Shown here piece after piece: positions 15,653-22,982 of a DNA stretch of 37,544 bases. The stretch comes from Geobacteraceae bacterium (GTDB taxonomy: Bacteria > Desulfobacterota > Desulfuromonadia > Geobacterales > DSM-12255): contig JACABD010000020.1 in NCBI GenBank assembly GCA_013377075.1, positions 25,283 to 62,826 on the forward strand, given 5' to 3'. The stretch's first letter is position 1; each line of letters opens with the position of its first letter. Under the pieces are notes generated by a model. That model was given only the letters and a program-made list of their open reading frames with translations, was not told the origin of the DNA and searched no databases. The translations under genes and the position numbers were made by a program.

Positions 15653-16510
15653 ATGTCAAAGCTGATAGATCTTCACATACACTCTACATCATCGGACGGC
15701 ATTTTCAAACCTGCAGAACTGCTGAAAATAGCCAGTGAAGCCGGATTGTCCGCCATCGCCCTGGCTGACCACGACTCGGTTGACGGCGTTGATGAAGCCA
15801 TAGCCGCAGCAGCAGAGTTCAATATAACCGTAATTCCAGCAGTCGAACTGTCAGTTGAGTACGGCAACTACCATGATGTCCACATCCTCGGCTACTTCAT
15901 TGATCATAAGGATCCGGAGTTTGTCAGTATGCTTGACCGGTTCTGTCAGAGCCGTGAAAGCAGGGGTTTGAGGGTTATTGAAAAAATCAATCTCAAACTC
16001 GCCGACCAGGGGCGCGAACCTGTCGCGGTTGCTGAAGTCATGGCTCTTGCAGAAGGGGCACTGGGGCGACCCCACATTGCCCGGATACTGATTGAAAAGG
16101 GGTACTGTTCGGATATGCAGGATGCGTTCAACCAGTACCTTCTACCGTGCAATGTGCCAAAAGAGTATCTCCCCTTTGATGAGGCAATAAGGGAAATTGT
16201 CCGCATCGGCGGCGTCCCGGTGCTGGCCCATCCGCAAAGCATAACCCGCAGCAGGGAAGAGTTGACAAAGATCATCTGCGACATGAACAGAAGGGGACTT
16301 GGCGGCATAGAGGCTTTCAACACCATGGGGATTGAAGGAGAGGATGGCTTTTTACGCAGCCTTGCCAACACCCTCGGCCTTGCGGTGACAGGCGGCTCTG
16401 ACTTCCATGGCACTGAGGAAGGGCAGTTCATGGGCAAAGGGAGAGGAAATCTCTACATAACCGATGAGCTGATTGACCCTCTTGACAAAAAAAGACCTCC
16501 GAAGGGATAA
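15653..16510 (+). CDS. PHP-domain phosphoesterase (RNase AM/YciV-like)
   Basis: This 285-residue protein carries the PHP metal-site motifs in order: DLHIHSTSSDG (6-16), ADHDSVDG (38-45), E65 in PAVELS, a conserved HPQ (VLAHPQ), and GGSDFHG near 256. This fits the YciV/TrpH family: 3',5'-nucleotide phosphatases or 5'-3' exoribonucleases maturing RNA 5' ends (Rnm/RNase AM in E. coli). AGGA lies eight bases before the ATG. The start is 24 bp from the divergent nth start, so the two share a very compact promoter region. Its stop codon lies inside the loop of an intrinsic terminator. Confidence 0.87.
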   Translation: MSKLIDLHIHSTSSDGIFKPAELLKIASEAGLSAIALADHDSVDGVDEAIAAAAEFNITVIPAVELSVEYGNYHDVHILGYFIDHKDPEFVSMLDRFCQSRESRGLRVIEKINLKLADQGREPVAVAEVMALAEGALGRPHIARILIEKGYCSDMQDAFNQYLLPCNVPKEYLPFDEAIREIVRIGGVPVLAHPQSITRSREELTKIICDMNRRGLGGIEAFNTMGIEGEDGFLRSLANTLGLAVTGGSDFHGTEEGQFMGKGRGNLYITDELIDPLDKKRPPKG

Positions 16511-16526
16511 GTTCCGGAGGTCTTTT
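16489..16526. terminator. Bidirectional intrinsic terminator (PHP gene / cohesin-dockerin gene)
   Basis: AGACCTCCG (16493-16501) and CGGAGGTCT (16515-16523) form a perfect 9-bp stem. There is TTTT on the plus-strand 3' side and a run of seven A before it, which is a T-run on the minus strand. It can therefore stop transcription from both convergent genes. The PHP stop codon (16508-16510) is in the loop. Confidence 0.9.
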
Positions 16527-16549
16527 GAAACAGAACAGAACTGGTTACA

Positions 16550-17869
16550 TCAGGGTTTCACCGGTTGTTTCTCTTTCGATTTGGCATCGCCCTTTGCGTC
16601 AGGCTTTACAGCCTCTTCCTTTGCTGCTTTTTGCGGTTTTATCTTCATGGCAGCAATGTAGTTCGCCGTATAGATGTAATCATCAACAGCATCAAACTTG
16701 CCATCCTTGTTCAGATCAAACTTCCCGGCAAGATAAGTATTAAAATCTGCCTCTGACAGAGCTTTACCCTTTGTCATAACCGGACTTACAGATGGCACCA
16801 CTGTCAGCGGAAACTCCATGACAGCCTTGCCGTCAATGACCGTCAACACCGCCTCTACAGCACCCTTTTTGGGAAGCGCCTCGATTGTCCAGGTGATTAC
16901 ATCCTCACCTTCACCGCTCAGATTTAATGTTTTTGCCCCATTCAGCATAAACTTTGGCGACTCATTCTCGGTCTGTCTCATCACCAGAGTAATCTTCACA
17001 GGTGTCTCGCCGTCAGCTATGACGATCGGCGGATTTTGCGCAAAACCGGGCATGGAGACCTCGGCAAAAAGAGCAATCAGGCTCTTTGGCGTTTTCTCCT
17101 CCTTGAACTCCCTGAAAAGCTGCAGCGTACTCTTGTAGGCCACAGATTTCTTTTCCGGAGCCTTTTCCCGCTCAGACTTCTGTTCAGCAGCCATCTGCTG
17201 CCCTGCTGAATCGCCAAGCGGCAGGGTCATATCCTTACGCAGATCGGTAACAAGCGGCTGGCTGTCAGACTTTCGCTCCGTAGAAGGGGTAGACGGAGAT
17301 GATGTCAGATCCTGGGGCAAGGTAAGTGAGCCTATTGATGGTGTCGAGCCGTATGGATTTGTCTGTGGGTTCACAGTCGGATTCACAGTCGGATTCGAAG
17401 ATGGATTTGTCGTCTGATTATTCGTGTCGGTATTACTGGTATTGCCTGAGATTGTTGCAGCTGGTGTTTCAAGAGGTACATTGGCAGCAGTAACGGTCGC
17501 AAGCTTTTTCATTGTGATATAAGGATCAGGAGGATTATCACCCTTCACGTCAAAAGTAATGGTAGCAAGATCACCGCTCTTGATCGGAGAGAGCGTGGCA
17601 GCCACAATCTTCACAGACGATGCGCTATACTTCGCATTCGGGAAGAACATTGTCGAGGCAAGTGAAGATCCTGCTGCTACCCGCGGGTTTGAAAGGGCTG
17701 ACGTATCATACTGAATCACAATCTCTACCCCGCCGATATCAACAAAATCGAATCCCTTGAGATAGTAGACTCCACTGCCACCGGAAACAACCTGAACAGA
17801 AGCGCAATAGGCATTGATAGCAATCTGCAAGATGAAGATCATTAATGCTGCGATGAATACTCTTTTCAT
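16550..17869 (-). CDS. Secreted cohesin-like/dockerin-type protein
   Basis: This 439-residue protein has a Sec signal peptide (1-23, MKRVFIAALMIF...). A cohesin-like beta-sandwich follows at about 24-140 (VVSGGSGVYYLKGFDFVDI, VEIVIQYDTSAL, LATITFDVKG). Next come an Asn/Thr/Pro-rich linker with short NPTVNP-type repeats at about 155-190, a second beta-rich region at about 255-370, and a single Ca-binding dockerin-type loop near 388-399 (DLNKDGKFDAVDD). The tail is Lys/Glu/Ala-rich. I took the ATG at 17869, preceded by AGAGG, rather than a start 66 bp upstream. It is the last gene of the long secretion operon, 26 bp after ctpA. It may bind the cohesin-bearing secretin upstream; this is inference. 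Confidence 0.7.
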   Translation of the reverse strand: MKRVFIAALMIFILQIAINAYCASVQVVSGGSGVYYLKGFDFVDIGGVEIVIQYDTSALSNPRVAAGSSLASTMFFPNAKYSASSVKIVAATLSPIKSGDLATITFDVKGDNPPDPYITMKKLATVTAANVPLETPAATISGNTSNTDTNNQTTNPSSNPTVNPTVNPQTNPYGSTPSIGSLTLPQDLTSSPSTPSTERKSDSQPLVTDLRKDMTLPLGDSAGQQMAAEQKSEREKAPEKKSVAYKSTLQLFREFKEEKTPKSLIALFAEVSMPGFAQNPPIVIADGETPVKITLVMRQTENESPKFMLNGAKTLNLSGEGEDVITWTIEALPKKGAVEAVLTVIDGKAVMEFPLTVVPSVSPVMTKGKALSEADFNTYLAGKFDLNKDGKFDAVDDYIYTANYIAAMKIKPQKAAKEEAVKPDAKGDAKSKEKQPVKP

Positions 17870-17895
17870 AAACACCTCTTTTGCCTGTAAATAGA

Positions 17896-19221
17896 CTATG
17901 AAGATGTAACCATTACCTTCTTGAGAATCTCCCACCCTTTGAGAAGATCAAGGGCCCTGAGGAGCTGGTAGTCGTTCTTGACCTGCTCATCGGTCTTGTA
18001 AAGCGGCAGTACTTCGGCCTTTTCGGCCGGCTGATCCTTCTTGTCGTTCTCGAAGTGATTTTCCAGATCCTTCTCACGCAGATGCATCGACTCTTTCTTC
18101 TCGGTTGAAGCCAGCTCGACTCGTTCTACGACGATATCAGGTGTAATCCCCTTGGCCTGGATGGAGCGGCCACTTGGTGTGTAGTAGCGGGCGGTTGTCA
18201 GCCTCAGACCGGAGTTGTCGGAGAGCGGAATTATTGTCTGCACCGACCCCTTGCCGAAGCTCTGTACGCCCATGACAACGGCACGTTTGTGATCCTGAAG
18301 TGCACCGGCAACGATCTCGGACGCACTGGCACTGCCACTGTTTATAAGAACTACTATGGGATAGTTGGCCTGCTTTGTCCCTTTTTTGGAAGAGAACTTC
18401 ATCTGCGCGTCCTTTTCTCTCCCTTCTGTATAAACAATCAGTTTCCCTTCCTCAAGGAAATGCTCGGAGACCTTGACAGCCTGATCAAGAAGACCGCCCG
18501 GATCATTTCTCAGGTCAAGAACCAGACCATTAAGCTTACCCTTGGAGGTTTCATTGAGGCTTGCCAGAGCCTTTTGAAGATCATCATTGGTCTTCTCCTG
18601 GAACTGGGCAACCCTTACATAACCGTAGCCGTCATCAAGCATCTTGAACTTGACACTCTTCACCTGGATAATATCTCTTGTGAGCGGGAAATCCTTTGGC
18701 TTCTCGAACCCCTCTCTCATGATCGTCAGGGTGACTTTTGTCCCCTTGACCCCTCTCATCCGCTTGACCGCGTCCATGATGCTCAGGTCCTTGGTGAACT
18801 TGTCGTCAATCTTGAGAATCTGATCGTTGGACTTGAGACCGGCGCGGTATGCCGGAGTATCTTCAATCGGCGAGATGACCGTCAGTATCCCGTCCTTGAT
18901 GGATATTTCGATACCGAGACCGCCAAACTCACCCTTGGTATCTGATTTAAGCTCCTTGTAGGTTTCAGGAGGCATGAACGAGCTGTGGGGATCGAGCGCT
19001 GTCAGCATTCCGTTGATAGCACCGTAGATGAGCTTCTTGGTATCAACCTCTTCTACATAGCTCTTCTTGACGATGGCAAGCACATCGGTAAAAAGCTCTA
19101 TTGATTCATAATCGTTTCCTGCGGCTGTGGCACTGCGATAGGCAGTAGCAGAGGCAAGGGATACAAAAACCGCCACCAGCGAGATCAATACATACCTACG
19201 TACCCTGTTGTTACGAAACAT
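17896..19221 (-). CDS. ctpA: S41-family C-terminal processing peptidase (CtpA)
   Basis: This 441-residue periplasmic protease has an N-terminal signal/anchor (8-30), a PDZ domain at about 95-170 (GEFGGLGIEIS... SNDQILKIDDK), and the S41 catalytic core. LRNDPGGLL lies at 238-245, the SASASE motif at 297-302 holds the nucleophilic serine, and K324 in SFGKGS is the general base. These enzymes trim C-termini of periplasmic proteins and, with partners, regulate peptidoglycan hydrolases. The ATG at 19221 follows GGAGG closely; a GTG 18 bp upstream is possible. It follows envC by 41 bp, fitting a role in envelope remodelling. Confidence 0.92.
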   Translation of the reverse strand: MFRNNRVRRYVLISLVAVFVSLASATAYRSATAAGNDYESIELFTDVLAIVKKSYVEEVDTKKLIYGAINGMLTALDPHSSFMPPETYKELKSDTKGEFGGLGIEISIKDGILTVISPIEDTPAYRAGLKSNDQILKIDDKFTKDLSIMDAVKRMRGVKGTKVTLTIMREGFEKPKDFPLTRDIIQVKSVKFKMLDDGYGYVRVAQFQEKTNDDLQKALASLNETSKGKLNGLVLDLRNDPGGLLDQAVKVSEHFLEEGKLIVYTEGREKDAQMKFSSKKGTKQANYPIVVLINSGSASASEIVAGALQDHKRAVVMGVQSFGKGSVQTIIPLSDNSGLRLTTARYYTPSGRSIQAKGITPDIVVERVELASTEKKESMHLREKDLENHFENDKKDQPAEKAEVLPLYKTDEQVKNDYQLLRALDLLKGWEILKKVMVTSS

Positions 19222-19262
19222 TACCCCTCCGGATTGCACTAATTTGAAGTAACTTCTAAAAA

Positions 19263-20453
19263 CTATCTGAACCAGGGGCCCGGATCAACCGGTTTCCCCT
19301 GATACCTGATTTCAAAATAAAGCTTGGCTCCATCTGTCGAGTCTGAATCACCCACATGGCCAATCACCTCGTTTTTACGAACTGCAGATCCTGCCTTCTT
19401 GCTGACAGTTGAGGTGTGGGCATAGAGGGTAAAAAAGCCCCCTCCATGATCGATTATCAGCATATTGCCGTAACCCTTGAACTTCTCTGCAAAAATAACC
19501 TCTCCATCATATACAGCCTTTATGTCGGCGTTCATGGGAGCGGCAATGGTTATGCCATTATTAAAGGTAAAGGAGTTGAACTCCGGATGCTTATGCTTGC
19601 CGAATCGGGCTTTTATCTCGCCAGGGGCAGGGAGTGACAGCCTGCCGCGCTGGGAACCGAACCCCTTGTCGGCAAGTGGCGGCTGCTGATAGTCGCCGCC
19701 CGGCACCGGCCTCTTCCTGTCATCTTTGGGAGTATAGCTTTTTCTGCTCCTGGCTTCAAGCCTTTCAACCATTGCCTGAAGTCGCCGTGAATTTGCTAAA
19801 AGCTCCTTGAGAGAGCTCTGGTGCTCCTTTTTTTCCATCCTCACCTGGGAGAGCAGCGCCGACTTCTTTGATTTCTCGCTCTCGATCTCCTGCTTTTTGG
19901 CCTTTACCTTCTCGGAAAGTTTCTCCTTGCGGGCGGCCTCCTGCTCCAGAGACTCTTTCAGCCCTTTCAGCTGGGTGACCCTGTTCTGATAGTCGAGAAA
20001 AAGTTTTTTGTCATTTTCAAGGATCGACTTCATGTAACGGCGATTCTCAACGGCCTGAGGAATAGATCCCGATGAGAAAAATATCCTCACATTCCCCATC
20101 TCTCCGGCCTTATAAAGGGAGGATACACGGCGTGTTATCTCCTGCTTCTTCAATTCGATTTCGGCAAGTGTAAGCTGTATCTGCTTCTGCGTAGCAACAG
20201 TCTTGTTCTCTACGCTCATCAGCTCTTTATTCAGATGGAGGAGATTGTTTTCTTTGTCTTTGAGATTTTTTTCAATGCTGACAAGCTCGGAAGAGACCTT
20301 GGACTCAACCTTTTTAGTCTGCTTGAGAAGCTGCTGCTTCTCCTTTATCTGGCTGTTTACCCCTTTAAGATCGTCACGAACATCAGCATAAGCAGATGTT
20401 GCCAGAAAGATCAGAAAGAGTGCCTTAATCACTGTTTCACTAGACATGGTCAT
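19263..20453 (-). CDS. EnvC-like murein hydrolase activator (M23/LytM domain)
   Basis: This 396-residue protein has a signal peptide ending near ATSAYA (19-24), a long coiled coil at about 25-235, and a C-terminal LytM/M23 domain at about 280-396. The zinc ligands are degraded: the usual HxGxD is NNGITI and the usual HLHFE is LYFEIRY. AHTS keeps a histidine. EnvC in E. coli lost the same ligands and acts as an activator of amidases, not as an enzyme. It starts directly after the ftsX stop with no spacer, matching the FtsEX-EnvC partnership, in which FtsX recruits the coiled coil in the periplasm. Confidence 0.87.
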   Translation of the reverse strand: MTMSSETVIKALFLIFLATSAYADVRDDLKGVNSQIKEKQQLLKQTKKVESKVSSELVSIEKNLKDKENNLLHLNKELMSVENKTVATQKQIQLTLAEIELKKQEITRRVSSLYKAGEMGNVRIFFSSGSIPQAVENRRYMKSILENDKKLFLDYQNRVTQLKGLKESLEQEAARKEKLSEKVKAKKQEIESEKSKKSALLSQVRMEKKEHQSSLKELLANSRRLQAMVERLEARSRKSYTPKDDRKRPVPGGDYQQPPLADKGFGSQRGRLSLPAPGEIKARFGKHKHPEFNSFTFNNGITIAAPMNADIKAVYDGEVIFAEKFKGYGNMLIIDHGGGFFTLYAHTSTVSKKAGSAVRKNEVIGHVGDSDSTDGAKLYFEIRYQGKPVDPGPWFR

Positions 20454-21398
20454 CTATATGGTAATCAGTTTTTTCAAAGAGACCAGGCTGCCGATGAATC
20501 CGAGTGCAACTCCGCCAATCACCAGAGCAACCATGTATGGGAGCGGCAGAAATGTCAGGCCGGCTTCAGCAGGGTTGAAAGAGAGGAAGTTTACTGCATT
20601 GGCAAGCAGGGCGAAGTAGCCGCCGGTGAGAAGCGCAAGTGCGGTGATGCCGCCGACAGCCCCCTGCAACATACCTTCAATCAGAAACGGCGCTTTTATG
20701 AAGAACGGTGTCGCACCGACCAGGGCAAGGATCTCGATCTCATCCTGACGGGCAAGAACAGTCAGTTTAATTGTATTGGAGACGATAAAGAGCACTGCCA
20801 TGACCAGAAAAACCGCTATCATCAGTCCAAGAACCCTTATGACCTGGAAAAAGGTAAGGAACTTTTTCACCCACTCCTCACCGTACTGCACCTCGCCAAC
20901 ACCCTGAAGATGCTTGAGCCTGCTAACATACACATTGACACTGTCAGTGGCGCGGAACTCCTTTTTCAGGGAGATTTCAAGGGATGACGGCAGGATATCT
21001 GCCGAGACACCATCAAGAAGCGACTCCTGACCTTTAAGCCTTGAGCGGAACTTTTTCAGAGCATCTTCCTTTGATACATACTGGACAGATTCGGTGCCCG
21101 GAAGGGCCGCAATACGGCTTTTCAGCGAGGCAAGCTCCGGCGATGACGGCTCCCTGTCAAAATATACAGTTACGGCAACCTTTCTGCTCCACTGCTCGAT
21201 TGTCCCTTCCATGTTGAGATAAATCAGCATGAACAGTGAGATGATGAGCAGTGCCAGTGTTATGGTGCAGACTGTAATAAGAGTTACGAGCCGGCTTGAG
21301 GCGAGATTTGCCAGAGCCTTTCTGGTGAAATATCCAAGCCTGCCGCCTGCCCCTTTTGCCGAAGCCTGTGGCCTGACATTCTGTCTGTTAAGGGACAT
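20454..21398 (-). CDS. ftsX: FtsX, cell-division ABC transporter-like permease
   Basis: This 314-residue membrane protein has four predicted transmembrane segments, at about 37-60, 185-210, 235-258 and 283-308. A large periplasmic loop lies between the first two (about 62-180; VAVTVYFDREPSSPEL, SVQYVSKEDALKKF). This is the standard FtsX topology. With FtsE it transmits ATP hydrolysis to periplasmic murein hydrolase activators such as EnvC, encoded next. Its start overlaps the ftsE end by 11 bp. The cytoplasmic N-tail of about 35 residues is basic. Confidence 0.93.
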   Translation of the reverse strand: MSLNRQNVRPQASAKGAGGRLGYFTRKALANLASSRLVTLITVCTITLALLIISLFMLIYLNMEGTIEQWSRKVAVTVYFDREPSSPELASLKSRIAALPGTESVQYVSKEDALKKFRSRLKGQESLLDGVSADILPSSLEISLKKEFRATDSVNVYVSRLKHLQGVGEVQYGEEWVKKFLTFFQVIRVLGLMIAVFLVMAVLFIVSNTIKLTVLARQDEIEILALVGATPFFIKAPFLIEGMLQGAVGGITALALLTGGYFALLANAVNFLSFNPAEAGLTFLPLPYMVALVIGGVALGFIGSLVSLKKLITI

Positions 21399-22056
21399 TT
21401 ACGGCCTCCTGCATGACCCCTTTTTCAAGACTGACCACCCTGCCCTGAAGTGAATGGAGCACCCTTTTGTCATGGGAGGCAATTAGCACTGTTGTGCCGC
21501 GTATGTTGGCTTCTTTAAATATCTTCAGTATCTGATCCTTGTTTGACGCGTCAAGATTGCCGGTAGGTTCGTCAGCGAGAAGAATCTTCGGATCATTCAC
21601 CAAAGCCCTTGCAAGGGCAACGCGCTGCTGTTCGCCGCCGGAGAGGCGAAGGGGGGCTGCATCCTTTTTGTGCTCGATGCCCAGGCTTTTGAGCACATGG
21701 TAAACCTTCTTGCCGATGTCTCTGCTCTCCCAGCCGAGAACCTCAAGGGTCATGGCGACATTGTCAAATACCGACCTTGTATTGAGTAGCTTGAAGTCCT
21801 GGAAAACCACGCCGATGTTGCGGCGAAGATAAGGGATCTGCTTGCGCGGCAGGCGGGTGAGATTCTGTCCGTCAACGACAACGTGGCCGCGAACCGGCTC
21901 CACTGACCCATAGACGAGCTTGAGGAGCGTAGATTTGCCGGCACCCGATGGCCCTGTCAGAAAAACAAAATCCCCTTTGGGGATAATGAGGTTGATGCTT
22001 GAAAGTGCGGGAGTATCCTTTTGATACTGCACCGTTGCGTTATGAAACTCTATCAT
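21388..22056 (-). CDS. ftsE: FtsE, cell-division ATPase
   Basis: This 222-residue ABC ATPase has Walker A GPSGAGKS (36-43), signature [15 protein letters not shown] and Walker [13 protein letters not shown], all intact. The length is normal for FtsE. The gene overlaps ftsX by 11 bp. It follows the pseudopilin gene by 8 bp, so the division module is embedded in the secretion operon, which is unusual. Confidence 0.94.
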   Translation of the reverse strand: MIEFHNATVQYQKDTPALSSINLIIPKGDFVFLTGPSGAGKSTLLKLVYGSVEPVRGHVVVDGQNLTRLPRKQIPYLRRNIGVVFQDFKLLNTRSVFDNVAMTLEVLGWESRDIGKKVYHVLKSLGIEHKKDAAPLRLSGGEQQRVALARALVNDPKILLADEPTGNLDASNKDQILKIFKEANIRGTTVLIASHDKRVLHSLQGRVVSLEKGVMQEAVNVP

Positions 22057-22064
22057 TTAAATAG

Positions 22065-22469
22065 TTACCATTCGTTATAGGATTTTTTATCAGAGCCGAT
22101 AAGGTTTGATCCGCTATGGACATCGTAAACAGAGCCTTCAACCTTGCTGCCATCTGTTGAAGCAGCGGGCGCAACGGTGATCCAGCTATCCTTTGCTCCG
22201 GTAAACGGGTCTTTAGGGATTTCCCGCAGATAGTGCTTGTCAACCAGCTCGGTCAGACTCTCCGGAAATTTCCCCTGGTCCGCATAAAACTGATCGATTG
22301 TAGATCTGAAGGAATAGAGATTCTCTTTAAGCACTGACTCTTTGGCCTTGATTAGCCCCCATCGGTAATTTGGCGCCGCAATTGAGGCAAGAATGCCGAT
22401 TACAGACATGACAATCATCAGCTCTATGAGGGTAAAACCTGATCTTCCCGGTTTCTTGAAAAATCGCAT
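22065..22469 (-). CDS. gspG: Type II secretion major-type pseudopilin (GspG/OxpG-like)
   Basis: This 134-residue protein has a class III prepilin signal. Cleavage is expected between G11 and F12 (GRSGFTLIELMIVMSVIGIL), with E16 as the essential Glu5 of the mature protein. A hydrophobic helix and a GspG-type head (LREIPKDPF near 80-88) follow. The Ca-site region is short. It would form the periplasmic pseudopilus. In Geobacter sulfurreducens a related pseudopilin, OxpG, is needed for secretion linked to insoluble Fe/Mn oxide reduction (Mehta et al., from memory). It follows the other pseudopilin gene by 3 bp. Confidence 0.88.
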   Translation of the reverse strand: MRFFKKPGRSGFTLIELMIVMSVIGILASIAAPNYRWGLIKAKESVLKENLYSFRSTIDQFYADQGKFPESLTELVDKHYLREIPKDPFTGAKDSWITVAPAASTDGSKVEGSVYDVHSGSNLIGSDKKSYNEW

Positions 22470-22472
22470 CGA

Positions 22473-22982
22473 TTACCAGTCCTTGTACTTTGTACCGTCA
22501 ATTGCCGTCTCTTCGCTCATGGAACAGACATCGTAAATATCGCCAGTGCCCGGCTTGTCCGAACACTCTTTGTCACTATATGATCTTGCGCCCCAACTCT
22601 TGTCGCAGGTAACCTGTGTGTCCCTGAAAAACGGGTCACAGGGAACTCTTCGCAGAAACTTTTTCTTTTCAGTATAAACACCGCCGAAAGTATCACCCTC
22701 CAGCAGTTTTTCGAAACTTTCCGGATAGCCGCTTTTATTCATGGTGGTCATCATTCTTACACCATTGAGACCTTCGGTGGTCGCCTTGTCATAGGTCTTC
22801 TTGTAGTCATCAATCGCATTTCTGATGACCCTGAGATTCCTTCTCAGTTCAACCTCCCTGGTTCTTTTGGCCATGAGCTGTGCAGAAGGAAGAATCAGCG
22901 CAGCCAGAATTGAGAGAATCGAAAGGGTCATGACCAGCTCAACCAGACTGAGACCGGCTTTACAGGCAAAGGCTCTGCTCAA
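22473..22982 (-). CDS. Pseudopilin with prepilin-type cleavage motif
   Basis: This 169-residue protein starts with a prepilin signal, cleaved between G10 and L11 (CKAGLSLVELVMTLSILSI), with E15 as Glu5. The head carries five cysteines after residue 110 (RVPCDPFF, QVTCDKS, KECSDK, DVCSMS among them), so disulfides are likely. The DPF motif and the dipeptide-rich end resemble GspG-type heads, so this may be a second GspG-like rather than a GspH/I subunit. Its start overlaps the secretin stop by four bases. Confidence 0.8.
   Translation of the reverse strand: MSRAFACKAGLSLVELVMTLSILSILAALILPSAQLMAKRTREVELRRNLRVIRNAIDDYKKTYDKATTEGLNGVRMMTTMNKSGYPESFEKLLEGDTFGGVYTEKKKFLRRVPCDPFFRDTQVTCDKSWGARSYSDKECSDKPGTGDIYDVCSMSEETAIDGTKYKDW

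Noticed and set aside
18289-18945. A 218-codon plus-strand frame
   Set aside because: It lies antisense to ctpA and shows no recognisable domain or ribosome site.
20235-20987. A 250-codon plus-strand frame
   Set aside because: It is antisense to the EnvC-like and ftsX genes, both well supported; its composition is unlike a folded protein.
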